Shown: positions 17,379 to 26,442 of the stretch, piece by piece | Layout: each line of letters starts with the position of its first letter | Position numbering within the stretch: the stretch's first letter is position 1 | NCBI GenBank assembly: GCA_044445605.1 | Contig: JBIOEA010000009.1 | Location: forward strand, 1 to 64,000 | Direction: 5' to 3' | Length of the DNA: 64,000 nucleotides | DNA from: CAWKDC01 sp044445605 | GTDB lineage: Bacteria > Pseudomonadota > Gammaproteobacteria > JABCZS01 | Notes under the pieces: model-generated | What the model was told of the DNA's origin: nothing | The model's input: only the letters and a program-made list of their open reading frames with translations | Database searches by the model: none | Made by a program: the position numbers and the translations under genes

Positions 17379-17780
17379 TTAATAATTCCCCACCACCGTC
17401 GATAACGAAGCACTGCCTGGTCCGGTGACATTCACCACAATCGATGTTAAATTCGCATTGCCACTCCAGCTTGAAGTGATGGTGCTAGACACGGTATATC
17501 CAAATGCAAATGCATTTTTAGAACAAATATTGTCGGTTGCAGGCGATGCAAAAAGGCTCACACACGGATCCACAAAAGCTGAAAATCCATTTTTAATGCG
17601 CTGGCCTAACATTAAATCCATGCGCTGCTGGGCCATAAACATCGCATTCACATTGCTCGAGACAATGTTCTCCTGCCCCAAGGCCATATCAAACCCTAAA
17701 AAAACCGTTGTACCTAAAATAGTCACGATGACCATGAAAATGACCAGCTCTATTAAGGTAAACCCTTGCTGTTTCATCAT
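17379..17780 (-). CDS. mshD: MSHA minor prepilin MshD-like
   Basis: A prepilin of 133 residues: leader MMKQQG, then G|FTLIELVIFMVIVTI. The following stretch FMAQQRMDLMLGQRIKNGF resembles the MshD/PilV-class motif in which a QxxMxxxxGxx helix follows the assembly helix. Two cysteines (DPCVSLF, DNICSKN) could form a disulfide. Its ATG overlaps the stop of mshC by four bases, indicating coupled translation. It is assigned as MshD by operon order (C, D, O, P); sequence alone would only say minor pilin. Confidence 0.75.
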   Translation of the reverse strand: MMKQQGFTLIELVIFMVIVTILGTTVFLGFDMALGQENIVSSNVNAMFMAQQRMDLMLGQRIKNGFSAFVDPCVSLFASPATDNICSKNAFAFGYTVSSTITSSWSGNANLTSIVVNVTGPGSASLSTVVGNY

Positions 17781-18250
17781 TGCACCTGCCCTGTGTCAGG
17801 ATTAATCGTGATCGTCACTGTATTATAGCTATTGGTCAGCGTCACGCTCGCCACAGAGGCAAGTAGTGTTCCAGCATTATCTGTGTAAGGGCGGCCCAAG
17901 CCATCAAACACTAAATAGCCGTTGGGAATATTGGTCATTGTCAGCGTTACACCCGATATCAATGGAATAACGTTCGATGTGGCGTTAGGCGCAATGATCG
18001 CCGTAACACCATCTTGGAGTGTAAGCGTGTATTGGCTGCTTGAAAAATTAATGCGGCCACGTGTCGTTTGGTTTTGTGTTTGTGCTAAATATTTGATGTA
18101 CCGAATATCCGATCGCAGTTTGTTTGCTTGTTCAATGGTATCAACATTACTGGCAGGCTGAATCATTACAAATAAAACAGAGGTGATGATGATCATCACC
18201 ATCACCAGTTCTATCAACGTAAAGCCACGAGATTGTCTTAAAAAATACAT
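17777..18250 (-). CDS. mshC: MSHA minor prepilin MshC-like (GspH class)
   Basis: A prepilin of 157 residues with leader ending SRG|FTLIELVMVMIIITSV. The segment KLRSDIRYIKYLAQTQNQTT is the GspH/FimT-type motif found in MshC. The C-terminal head is beta-rich and ends with VTITINPDTGQVQ, a phrase typical of MshC-like heads. It lies seven bases from the upstream pilin gene and overlaps mshD. It is likely a low-abundance subunit needed to start pilus assembly. Confidence 0.8.
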   Translation of the reverse strand: MYFLRQSRGFTLIELVMVMIIITSVLFVMIQPASNVDTIEQANKLRSDIRYIKYLAQTQNQTTRGRINFSSSQYTLTLQDGVTAIIAPNATSNVIPLISGVTLTMTNIPNGYLVFDGLGRPYTDNAGTLLASVASVTLTNSYNTVTITINPDTGQVQ

Positions 18251-18256
18251 ATGTTT

Positions 18257-18625
18257 CTAACCAGCAATACAACCAACGATTGATGTCGTTAATGTTGTCG
18301 CCACAGTACAAGCATTATCTGTGTACGTCAACGCGACATAGACCGTCCCATCTTTCAATGTGCATGAGATCCCTGTAGCGAGCACCGTGCATGCGTTGCC
18401 AGTTAATTCTGCACCCAGCTGTGCGACGGTCGGTGCCGTTCCAGAATGCGCCGCGAGATAGCCCATATAGGCATCGCGCACCGCAGCGGCAGTGCGCACC
18501 TTCATGGTATTATCACCTGTCGTCGCTAGACTCTCATATTTAGGAATCGCCACAGCGACCAAAATACCGAGCACAACCAGGAGTATCGTCAACTCAATCA
18601 ATGTAAAACCGCGATCATAGCCCAT
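18257..18625 (-). CDS. Second MshA-like type IV pilin
   Basis: A prepilin of 122 residues with leader MGYDRG and G|FTLIELTILLVVLGILVA, followed by AIPKYESL. The head (GYLAAHSGTAPTV ... TGISCTLKDGTVY ... CIAG) is nearly the same as in the preceding MshA-like pilin, while the helix part differs more. Four cysteines are placed identically in both, consistent with two disulfides. In Vibrio the position next to mshA holds mshB, but the strong head similarity suggests a recent duplication of the major pilin. It may be an alternative or minor subunit. Confidence 0.78.
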   Translation of the reverse strand: MGYDRGFTLIELTILLVVLGILVAVAIPKYESLATTGDNTMKVRTAAAVRDAYMGYLAAHSGTAPTVAQLGAELTGNACTVLATGISCTLKDGTVYVALTYTDNACTVATTLTTSIVGCIAG

Positions 18626-18649
18626 AAGGTTACCTCAACCAAGCAACCA

Positions 18650-19033
18650 TTAACCGCCAATGCAAGCAACCGTCTGAGTCACTGCTGTTGTGGCGACGGA
18701 GCAAGCGCTATCCGTGAAGGTCGTAGCAATGTAGACCGTACCATCTTTCAATGTGCATGAAATTCCAGTCACGACAGCTGTACATGCCGTGCCCGTCAAT
18801 TCAGCTGCCAATTGGGTGACCGTCGGGGCAGTGCCACTATGCGCAGCCAGATAGCCTGCAAACGCACTGCGGACAGCGCCTGATGTCGCTGCTTTGGCAG
18901 CCGTTTCAGCAGCGGTTGTTAAATTTTCGTATTTTGGAATCGCAACGGCAACTAAGATACCCAACAGTACCATCACCATGACTAATTCTATCAATGTAAA
19001 ACCTTTATTCATCATTTTATTGAATGATTTCAT
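18650..19033 (-). CDS. mshA: MSHA major prepilin MshA-like
   Basis: A prepilin of 127 residues. The ATG at 19033 is preferred because GGAG lies eight bases upstream; a longer in-frame start at 19072 has no such site. The leader MKSFNKMMNKG is cleaved before FTLIELVMVMVLLGILVA, then AIPKYENL. The Ala/Thr-rich head contains four cysteines and the stretch GYLAAHSGTAPTV. First pilin after the platform gene mshG, with a 70-base gap that could hold its own promoter, it is the best candidate for the major pilus subunit. Confidence 0.82.
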   Translation of the reverse strand: MKSFNKMMNKGFTLIELVMVMVLLGILVAVAIPKYENLTTAAETAAKAATSGAVRSAFAGYLAAHSGTAPTVTQLAAELTGTACTAVVTGISCTLKDGTVYIATTFTDSACSVATTAVTQTVACIGG

Positions 19034-19102
19034 GTGAAAGTCTCCGTTTTCAAGAAGTGAACTATACATCAAGCTTAGCTTATCTTTTCAATACCGCCAC
19101 CA

Positions 19103-20326
19103 CTAATGCTTCACAAAGTTCACCATATCCCACATCGGTAAGAATACGCCCAAAGCGAGAATACCGACCATCACACCTAAAATGCCTAGGATCAATGGCT
19201 CGAGCAACGTGGAAAGACGACCTAAATCATATTCGACTTCCTCTTCATAGAAAGCAGCAACATGCCTTAACATGGCGTCTACCTGCCCGGTTTCTTCACC
19301 CACAATCACCATCTGGATAACTAATGGCGTGAATAAGCCAGTCTGTGCAGCGCTGCGGCTGAGCGATTCGCCTCTTTCCACGTGCTCGCGCATGCTTCCA
19401 ATTTTGCTTTCCATGTAGGAATTATCCAACGCATTGGCCGATAGCGTTATCCCTTTGACAAGTGGAACCCCTGATGCCATGACCATCGCAAATGTCCTGG
19501 CAAACCGTGCCAAAACAATGCGCTCAATAATCTTCCCAATAATAGGTAAACGGATGAAAATATGACTCGACACGATAGCACCGTGCGAAGTTCGAAGAAA
19601 TGAACGAAGCCAGAAAAACCCTGCGCCCGAAGCAGCCAGCAATAACAGCGCATAGTGCCGCATGAATTCCGAAATGCCAATTAAAATACGGGTAGGTAAG
19701 GGCAGCTCCGTGTGAAAACTTGCAAATATTGATGTGAATGCAGGGATCACCATGAAATTAATCGTGATAATCGCCACGACAATGCTGACAAATACGATCA
19801 TTGGGTAACGAGACACATTTTTTGCGCGGTTCATGGTTTTGGATTCCATCTCAAAAAATTGAGACAGTTCAGCAAAAGCCAAATCTAATCGTCCCGAATT
19901 TTCACCCGCGTCAATGATACTCACGACAATCGGTGGAAATGCCTCAGCACTATTGCTAAAGGCAGTCGTCAATGTTTGTCCGCCAGTGATATCTGCAATC
20001 GCACGATGGATAGCTTTGCCCAATGGAGCTGACGAGGTTGTTTCTTCCAATCGTTGTAAGCCATTCAAAATGGGCACACCCGATTTTGTCAGCACGGCCA
20101 TTTGCCTGAAAAAAATAACCATGTCTTCTTTTTTTATTCGGTCTTTTTTAAAAAAAGAATCTAGAATGCCCTGCAAGTTCTGCGCCTTTTCATCAAGCTC
20201 AACGGAAATGGGAATTAAATTAAGACTCATTAAGTGCATGGCAACTTCTTCGTTGCTCGCGGCTATCATTTCCCCTTTTTGTAATTCGCCTTGACGGTTC
20301 TTTGCTTGATACTGATAGGTAGCCAT
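19103..20326 (-). CDS. mshG: MSHA pilus inner-membrane platform protein MshG (GspF family)
   Basis: A protein of 407 residues, the normal length. It begins MATYQYQAKNRQGELQKGEM, the standard PilC/GspF opening. Two T2SSF domains follow, each containing the LTKSGVPILNGL / MASGVPLVKGI motif, with membrane helices near 175-200 (MIVFVSIVVAIITINFMVIP), 225-245 and a C-terminal helix ILGVMVGILALGVFLPMWDM. It anchors the MshE ATPase to the pilus base. The start is one base from the mshE stop. Confidence 0.9.
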   Translation of the reverse strand: MATYQYQAKNRQGELQKGEMIAASNEEVAMHLMSLNLIPISVELDEKAQNLQGILDSFFKKDRIKKEDMVIFFRQMAVLTKSGVPILNGLQRLEETTSSAPLGKAIHRAIADITGGQTLTTAFSNSAEAFPPIVVSIIDAGENSGRLDLAFAELSQFFEMESKTMNRAKNVSRYPMIVFVSIVVAIITINFMVIPAFTSIFASFHTELPLPTRILIGISEFMRHYALLLLAASGAGFFWLRSFLRTSHGAIVSSHIFIRLPIIGKIIERIVLARFARTFAMVMASGVPLVKGITLSANALDNSYMESKIGSMREHVERGESLSRSAAQTGLFTPLVIQMVIVGEETGQVDAMLRHVAAFYEEEVEYDLGRLSTLLEPLILGILGVMVGILALGVFLPMWDMVNFVKH

Positions 20327-22009
20327 TTACATCTCACCCGCAACACGCTGCACTTCGTCAACGGTTGTCACACCCTCTTTGACCAGCGCCATGCCGCTGT
20401 GTAATAACAAACCTTCACCCAAAAATTCCCTTGCCAACACGCCAAATTTGGACGGATTTTTTTCTTCCAGCGCCATACCCATTTCAGGCGTGATTTCTAG
20501 CCATTCAAAAATGCCGATTCTGCCTTGATAGCCTGTGTGATTACATTGTTCACATCCCTTTCCACGAAAAAAAACATTCGTGGGATTTTTTAAGTTTAAA
20601 CTACTGACCCAAGCAATGCCTTGAGCATCTAATGTTTCTTCTTCTTTACAAAACGAACAAATACGACGCACTAATCGCTGCGCCAAAACACCACGTAACG
20701 TGCTGGCAACCAAATAACCCTCAACGCCCAGATCTAACAAGCGCAATGCACTGGTCGCTGCATCATTCGCGTGAATCGTCGACAAAACCAAGTGTCCTGT
20801 GAGCGCAGCTCGCAGTCCAATCTCCGCCGTTTCTTCATCGCGCATTTCACCCACAAGAATGATATCCGGATCTTGCCGCATCGCGGTTCTCAATACGCGT
20901 GCAAATGTTAAATCAATTTTGCTGCTGACCTGAACCTGATTCACTCTCGGCAAATAATATTCTACAGGATCTTCAACCGTGATAATTTTATTGCCTACGA
21001 CGTTAATCTCATTGAGCGCACCGTACAGTGTGGTTGTTTTACCACTGCCCGTTGGCCCCGTCACTAAGACCAACCCACGCGGCAATCGAATCATTTTACG
21101 GAATCGATCTAAGTGATGAGCAGGCATACCGATTTTTTCTAAATTTAAAATACCACCCGATTGGTCGAGCAAGCGCATGACCACTGACTCACCAAATTGC
21201 GTGGGTAATGTCGAGAGACGAATATCTAAATTTTTATCGCGCACTTTAATACTAAAGCGCCCATCCTGCGGCATGCGCTTTTCTGAGATATTTAATCCTG
21301 CCATTAACTTTAAGCGCAACGTGATGGCCGGCGCAATGGATTTGGCATTCATGATATTTTCATTCAATACACCATCAACGCGCTGACGAATACGGAGCAC
21401 ATTCATATCCGGTTCAATATGGATATCTGATGCATTCACTTGGACGGCATCTTGAAAAATGGCGTCTACCAATCTTACAACGGGGGCATTTTCTTGTTCT
21501 GGGCTGGAAGAAAGAATTGCCTTCTCTCCACCCATCTCATTGTATAAAAGCGATGCATAATTCGTAATATCAGACGTTCTACGATAGACGAGGTCAAGTG
21601 CACGATTAAGCTCATCTTGCTGCACTAGCGCAATGTTTACCGGCATATGCAAGGCATTGGTGATTTCATCGATCGCCGTGATGTCGGTTGGATCTACCAT
21701 CCCCACCTGCATTCCTGTATCTTGTTTGTGCAACACAATCGCATGGTAGCGTCGCGCGTAGGTTTCAGGCAACAACTTAATCAAGTCAGGATCAAAGTGA
21801 TGGTTTGATAAACTGATGAGAGGAACGTTCAATTGTTGTGAAATAAAATTCAATAATTCTTTCCCAGAAAGAAACCCCAGTGCTACGATGGATTCCCCAA
21901 TGCGCAAACCGGTTTTTTTGTGGTGCTCCAAAGCACTTTCCAGTTGCTCAGCCGTTATAACGTTCTGCTGTAACAACAAGTCTCCAAGACGCAATTTTTG
22001 AACGACCAT
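20327..22009 (-). CDS. mshE: MSHA pilus extension ATPase MshE with cyclic-di-GMP-binding MshEN domain
   Basis: A protein of 560 residues. Residues 7-59 hold two 24-residue motifs (7-30 starting RLGDLL, 36-59 starting RIGESI) separated by exactly five residues (KKTGL), the spacing known for MshEN domains that bind cyclic-di-GMP. Motif I departs at two positions (N16 for Gly, H30 for Gln); motif II keeps G45 and Q59. The GspE core follows: Walker A GPTGSGKTTTLYG, the Asp box with RQDPDIILVGEMRDEET, the His box STIHAND, and a zinc motif with CSFC and CEQC. It drives pilus extension. The purine-rich GGGGG before the ATG overlaps the mshN end. Regulation by cyclic-di-GMP is expected, not proven. 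Confidence 0.9.
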   Translation of the reverse strand: MVVQKLRLGDLLLQQNVITAEQLESALEHHKKTGLRIGESIVALGFLSGKELLNFISQQLNVPLISLSNHHFDPDLIKLLPETYARRYHAIVLHKQDTGMQVGMVDPTDITAIDEITNALHMPVNIALVQQDELNRALDLVYRRTSDITNYASLLYNEMGGEKAILSSSPEQENAPVVRLVDAIFQDAVQVNASDIHIEPDMNVLRIRQRVDGVLNENIMNAKSIAPAITLRLKLMAGLNISEKRMPQDGRFSIKVRDKNLDIRLSTLPTQFGESVVMRLLDQSGGILNLEKIGMPAHHLDRFRKMIRLPRGLVLVTGPTGSGKTTTLYGALNEINVVGNKIITVEDPVEYYLPRVNQVQVSSKIDLTFARVLRTAMRQDPDIILVGEMRDEETAEIGLRAALTGHLVLSTIHANDAATSALRLLDLGVEGYLVASTLRGVLAQRLVRRICSFCKEEETLDAQGIAWVSSLNLKNPTNVFFRGKGCEQCNHTGYQGRIGIFEWLEITPEMGMALEEKNPSKFGVLAREFLGEGLLLHSGMALVKEGVTTVDEVQRVAGEM

Positions 22010-22012
22010 GAT

Positions 22013-23386
22013 TTACCCCCCCAATGCGACAATGCGTTGATTTGTATATGAGCGCAGAGCAGATGATAAATTGTTAGTCTCGACCGCACGTCTATAGGCC
22101 ATGAGCGCAGCATTTTTTTTGTCATTTTCTTCTAATGAAATGCCATATCCCATCCACCAGGCTCCGTTTGCAGGCTCGTGCTTAACAAGATCAGCATACA
22201 ACTGTTCAGAGACATCAAATTTTTTCAATTTCTGTGCAAGACTTGCTTCTAAGGCAAAGTAATCCAAATTTTCTTCCATGGTAGGTGATACTGTTTTCAG
22301 TATCGCTTCCGCCGAGGTCAAATTATTTTCAGCAATGTCTAGACGTGCTTGCAACATCACAAATGGAACATACTTTGGCGTTTTAGTTATCCCTGTCGCG
22401 AGCAATTCTTTTGCATAGCCTACATCATTCTTATCCAATAAAATGCTGATCAATGTTTCCCTGGCCAACAAATAATCAGGATGGGTTGCCATTGCATTTT
22501 CTAACAAGGTGATTGCCCCCTCTGAATTGCCTTTATTCACCAATGAAATAGCATCTTGCCTGGCAATTTCGGCGCGCTGATCCCGCGTTAACGGAACCAT
22601 GACTTTGTTGATTTGAGATGGTTGAGAGGTGTGCATTGCATGGGGTACTGAAACAAATGCCATGACAAGCGTAGGCTCTTTGGTTTCAGAGAGATAGTCT
22701 GCACTTTGCAAATGAACACCTGGCTCTAAATGAATTTTGATCTTTAAAAAATTGCCTTCTTGACTTGTTTCTATGTTCGATACAAAGCCATTTCGGGTCA
22801 TATTAATGGGGCGTTGGTCGTTATAGAATGTTTTCGGAAATGTCAGATTAACGATATTTTTTTCATCATCAATGACAACATCATAGGGAATTTGTTGCTG
22901 CAAATGAAATTCCAGGGTCATAGCATGTTCACCCACTTGCCAATCGACTTGCTTAAGCGTAATGGGTTCATTCGATTCAACGGGGGATGTTGCCGGCGTA
23001 TCGTTATGATGAAGGATTTCTCTGGGCAAATAATCCGTTGCAGGCGTGGCTTGTGGCAAAATACCTTCAGGCGCATTACTCTTGGTGATCGAATCAAACA
23101 TGGTTTTTGTCACCGGATCAATCACCGGTTGACCCGTGGGCACTTCGATTTTTTTACCCGGCAGGTTAGGGGAGGAGAATGTTGGATCCGCTGAATCGCC
23201 GATACGGAAAATAATATAAAGCGCTAATACAAAAACACCCAGGATGCCTGCCCATAGTTTTTTATTAATATGACCCGTATCAAATGCTGACGATGAATTT
23301 AATCCTTGCAATATATTGCCTGATGACGGTTTGGTATTTTTTTGTCTCTTTTCCAGATCTTTTAACATCTGATTAATGATACTCAT
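22013..23386 (-). CDS. mshN: MSHA biogenesis TPR protein MshN
   Basis: A protein of 457 residues. The opening MSIINQMLKDLEKRQ is the MshN signature, followed by a single membrane helix (LWAGILGVFVLALYIIF, about 44-60), a proline/threonine-rich periplasmic region, an AMIN-like beta region around 145-230 and C-terminal TPR repeats (from about 270: AISLVNKGNSEGAITLLENA, YLLARETLISILLDKND, and so on). MshN is thought to stabilise the assembly machinery in the periplasm. It lies between mshM and mshE as in Vibrio. Confidence 0.85.
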   Translation of the reverse strand: MSIINQMLKDLEKRQKNTKPSSGNILQGLNSSSAFDTGHINKKLWAGILGVFVLALYIIFRIGDSADPTFSSPNLPGKKIEVPTGQPVIDPVTKTMFDSITKSNAPEGILPQATPATDYLPREILHHNDTPATSPVESNEPITLKQVDWQVGEHAMTLEFHLQQQIPYDVVIDDEKNIVNLTFPKTFYNDQRPINMTRNGFVSNIETSQEGNFLKIKIHLEPGVHLQSADYLSETKEPTLVMAFVSVPHAMHTSQPSQINKVMVPLTRDQRAEIARQDAISLVNKGNSEGAITLLENAMATHPDYLLARETLISILLDKNDVGYAKELLATGITKTPKYVPFVMLQARLDIAENNLTSAEAILKTVSPTMEENLDYFALEASLAQKLKKFDVSEQLYADLVKHEPANGAWWMGYGISLEENDKKNAALMAYRRAVETNNLSSALRSYTNQRIVALGG

Positions 23387-23395
23387 GGTACGTGC

Positions 23396-24319
23396 CTATT
23401 GCGTTAATTGATTAAAATACACATAGATAAAAAAAAGTACGATCAACATGCCTGAAAGGCTAAACGCTAAAAATGCACCTGGATGCTGACGCGATGCTGA
23501 AGGACTTGTAATCAGCTGATTATCTTTCACGGCTAATTTGATGGCATGATGATCCACCATGACATTGCCGCGGCCATAGGCCACCAGCATCGCTTTATGA
23601 GAGACCATGTTAATCACGCGTGGGATGCCGCGACTGTATTCATACAAAATCTTAGTCGCCTTTCGCGTGAATAACTGCCCAGCACGCGTATGGCCTGCAA
23701 TCATTAAACGATGCGACAAATACGACTCAATCTCTCCTGGCTTGATCGCATCAATATTACACGCAAAGGTTATGCGCTGCTTTAATTGCCTAAAATGATA
23801 ACTGTTTAAGCGAACATCGAGCTCAGGCTGCGCAAATAATACTATTTGAAGCAGTTTTTGGGATTCGGTTTCAATATTCGTGATCAATCGAATGGCTTCA
23901 AGACTTTCATCTGACAATGCTTGTGCTTCATCAATCAATAACACCACATGCTTTCCTTGCTGACGTAATTTTATTAACTGTTCCGTCACAAGCTCTAGAA
24001 CAAAATGATCCGCTAAGCCTTCCGTTATTTCAACCCCTAATTCACGTGCCAATGACATGCGAATCCCAGCAGGGGAGAGATCAGGGTTCGGAATATAAGC
24101 CAAGACAAAATGGCTATCTAAACTGTTCATCAGTTTGCGGCACAGCAACGTTTTACCCGATCCGACTTCACCCGTCACTTTGATCAAACTTTCACCACTG
24201 CGCAAACCAAAGAGCAACACGTTCAACGCTTCTTGATGCCCCGTTAAATGGCAAAAATATTGTGTATTAGGAGACAGTGAAAAGGGTACTTCTTTTAATC
24301 CAAAATGTTCAAGGTACAT
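23396..24319 (-). CDS. mshM: MSHA biogenesis ATPase MshM (ExeA/AAA type)
   Basis: A protein of 307 residues opening with MYLEHFGLKEVPFSLSPN, the standard ExeA/MshM start. Walker A is GEVGSGKTLLCRKL, Walker B VVLLIDEAQALS, and a sensor region FAQPEL follows. A C-terminal membrane helix (FLAFSLSGMLIVLFFIYVYF) anchors it. ExeA-type ATPases help place secretins through peptidoglycan interactions, so a role in building the MshL pore is likely. It is coupled closely to mshL, starting three bases after its stop. Confidence 0.88.
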   Translation of the reverse strand: MYLEHFGLKEVPFSLSPNTQYFCHLTGHQEALNVLLFGLRSGESLIKVTGEVGSGKTLLCRKLMNSLDSHFVLAYIPNPDLSPAGIRMSLARELGVEITEGLADHFVLELVTEQLIKLRQQGKHVVLLIDEAQALSDESLEAIRLITNIETESQKLLQIVLFAQPELDVRLNSYHFRQLKQRITFACNIDAIKPGEIESYLSHRLMIAGHTRAGQLFTRKATKILYEYSRGIPRVINMVSHKAMLVAYGRGNVMVDHHAIKLAVKDNQLITSPSASRQHPGAFLAFSLSGMLIVLFFIYVYFNQLTQ

Positions 24320-24322
24320 GTT

Positions 24323-26074
24323 TTATTCCTCCACCACGGTTTGGCCTTCCAAATCTCTTTGCAGTTCAGGGAATTCAGCCATGTTGCCAATCTCTTGATA
24401 CAGATCACCAAAATGGCTTCCACGATTAAGTTTCTTAATATGTGCCAGTGACGCCTTCATGCTCTGTGCCCACTGATTATTGTCGACATAGGTTGCTTTT
24501 AATAAAATAACCAATTCTGTTTTATGGGATATTTGCTCGGTCTTTCTAAATAACGATCCCAAAAATGGAATTTTCCGCAAACCCGGTGTTGCGCCAATTT
24601 CTTCATCTAATGATTCTTCCATCAAACCACCAATCACAATCACTTGTCCATTTTTGGCTTCAACGATACTATCACTTTCGCGAATGACACTCAGTGCTGT
24701 TGGCAATATTTGATTGCCGCCGGTAATGATAATGGTCTTCTCTTTATCCGACACTCGACTCACAATGGGATGAATATGCAATATCACATTTCCATCACTG
24801 TTAATTTGCGGGGTTACATCCAAGGCAATGCCTGAAAAGAAAGGTGTCAACTGCACATCCTGTGTCAACTGATTTCCTGAAACGCCATTCGGTGTATTGA
24901 TGGTCGTGACGTCCGTCACATAAAATTCGTCATAACCCACTTTGATCACGGCTTTCTGGTGATTCAACGTGGCAATGTGGGGGCTGGATAACACTTGTAC
25001 ATTGCCCTGTGTGGTTAACAGATCAATCATGATGTTGAACTGCGAACCACCCGTTGCCTTCAGGGTAAATATTTGCGTAAAGTTATCCAGCATTTCGGAG
25101 GCTTCAATACTATCAGGAATAGTCAGTGCCTGTGTACCATTCTGACTAACACCCAGCAATTTCCAATCAATGCCTGCTTGAAACGAATCATTTAACGCTA
25201 CTTCTAGTATTTTTGCTTCGAGGATGACCTGACGAACCATTGTCTTTTGCAACGCATCAAGGTAATCCGCAATTTGTTCAAGCTCCTTATTATTGGCTGT
25301 TACAATCAACAACCCTGCCTGAGGATTGATCACGATCTGACGTCCTTCTTTGCCCTTGATAAATACCTGCAAGGATACCGCGAGCTCTGTCCAGAAATCA
25401 GATTCCGTTTTCGTTTCAATTTTTGCAGCAGGTGTCGCCACGTTAGTCGGTTGCATTGGTGTCGTAGGGCTCCCTAACAGCGGACTACCTGGCGGTGTTG
25501 CGTTAGGATTAAAGTCTTGGGTGATTTGCCCTGAACTGACTAAAATTTGTGACTCACTCTTTCGTTTGATATCAGGATAATTCAATGTAAACATATGACT
25601 GCTTAATCCTGGCGCAGATATATGGTATCCATACTGCGTTTCAAGATAGTCGTATCCGTATACATCATGCGCCGCCTGAAGCGCAGCATCAATGTTGACG
25701 TTTTTTAGGTTCATCGTGATATTCCCTTTGACATCAGGGCCAATGAACATATTGTAATTCGTGCCTTCCACCAATCCCATGAAAAATGTTTTTGCATCAA
25801 CATTGTTGACGGAAACATCAAAACGTTGATCCTTTGCCAAAATGGGACTGGATCCAATTTTCAAGCTCGGCAGTAAAGCATCTGTGACAGCTTCGGGTAC
25901 GGCCTGTCTATGTAATTTTGCATTTGTTTTTAAATCGTTCTCTAATGCTGACTCCATTATATTGTCAGGCGTATCTCCCTCCATGGGCTTGAAAGGATCT
26001 TGTTTGCACGCGACAAGCAGCACTGCCATGGCGGCAGCCAAGCATGCAAGTCTTATCCTGTTGAATCCTTTCAT
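24323..26074 (-). CDS. mshL: MSHA pilus secretin MshL
   Basis: A protein of 583 residues. The signal is lipoprotein-like (LAAAMAVLLVAC, Lys at +2). An N0/STN-like domain (DVKGNITMNLKNVNIDAAL) is followed by a linker rich in Pro/Thr, an N1 domain (NPQAGLLIVTANNKELEQI) and the C-terminal secretin core (VQVLSSPHIATLNHQKAVIK, ALDVTPQINSDGNVILHIHP, GQVIVIGGLMEE). It forms the outer-membrane pore for the MSHA pilus. The ATG shares a base with the mshK stop (TAATG), indicating coupling. Confidence 0.9.
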   Translation of the reverse strand: MKGFNRIRLACLAAAMAVLLVACKQDPFKPMEGDTPDNIMESALENDLKTNAKLHRQAVPEAVTDALLPSLKIGSSPILAKDQRFDVSVNNVDAKTFFMGLVEGTNYNMFIGPDVKGNITMNLKNVNIDAALQAAHDVYGYDYLETQYGYHISAPGLSSHMFTLNYPDIKRKSESQILVSSGQITQDFNPNATPPGSPLLGSPTTPMQPTNVATPAAKIETKTESDFWTELAVSLQVFIKGKEGRQIVINPQAGLLIVTANNKELEQIADYLDALQKTMVRQVILEAKILEVALNDSFQAGIDWKLLGVSQNGTQALTIPDSIEASEMLDNFTQIFTLKATGGSQFNIMIDLLTTQGNVQVLSSPHIATLNHQKAVIKVGYDEFYVTDVTTINTPNGVSGNQLTQDVQLTPFFSGIALDVTPQINSDGNVILHIHPIVSRVSDKEKTIIITGGNQILPTALSVIRESDSIVEAKNGQVIVIGGLMEESLDEEIGATPGLRKIPFLGSLFRKTEQISHKTELVILLKATYVDNNQWAQSMKASLAHIKKLNRGSHFGDLYQEIGNMAEFPELQRDLEGQTVVEE

Positions 26075-26442
26075 TAGTCCACCTTGGTCCTACTGTTATC
26101 CATACTTGAAAAACTTTTTATCTTGATCTTTTCCCCGGTCACGGTCAGCATCGACAGTTTGCCTTTTTTATAATCGAAGACTTCCACTCCACGGTCCGTA
26201 ATACCCACGACCTCGCCGTTTCTGACGTGATCTCCTACCGAGACATAAACGCCATCCACTAACGCCACTTGCCGATCCTCTGATACTAACACCATTTGGG
26301 TGCCATCTTTCATCACTGAAATGTGCCCACTGGCTTCCAGCACCACGGGACGTGTTGGGTCCGTCAGGGCAAACGCCATCGTCGCCATCACGCATCCTAG
26401 CAAACCTAGCGCAAGCTTAGCTACCAATCCAGCTCTCCTCAT
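26074..26442 (-). CDS. mshK: MSHA biogenesis protein MshK
   Basis: A small protein of 122 residues with a signal peptide (MRRAGLVAKLALGLLGCVMATMAFA, given here only as its ends: MRRAG to AFA). The opening of the mature part, LTDPTRPVVL, is the usual MshK/PilP-like start. A compact beta domain (DGVYVSVGDHVRNGEVVGIT) makes up the rest. Such proteins bridge the inner-membrane complex to the secretin. Its start lies inside the last 26 bases of mshJ, and its stop overlaps the mshL start. Confidence 0.8.
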   Translation of the reverse strand: MRRAGLVAKLALGLLGCVMATMAFALTDPTRPVVLEASGHISVMKDGTQMVLVSEDRQVALVDGVYVSVGDHVRNGEVVGITDRGVEVFDYKKGKLSMLTVTGEKIKIKSFSSMDNSRTKVD

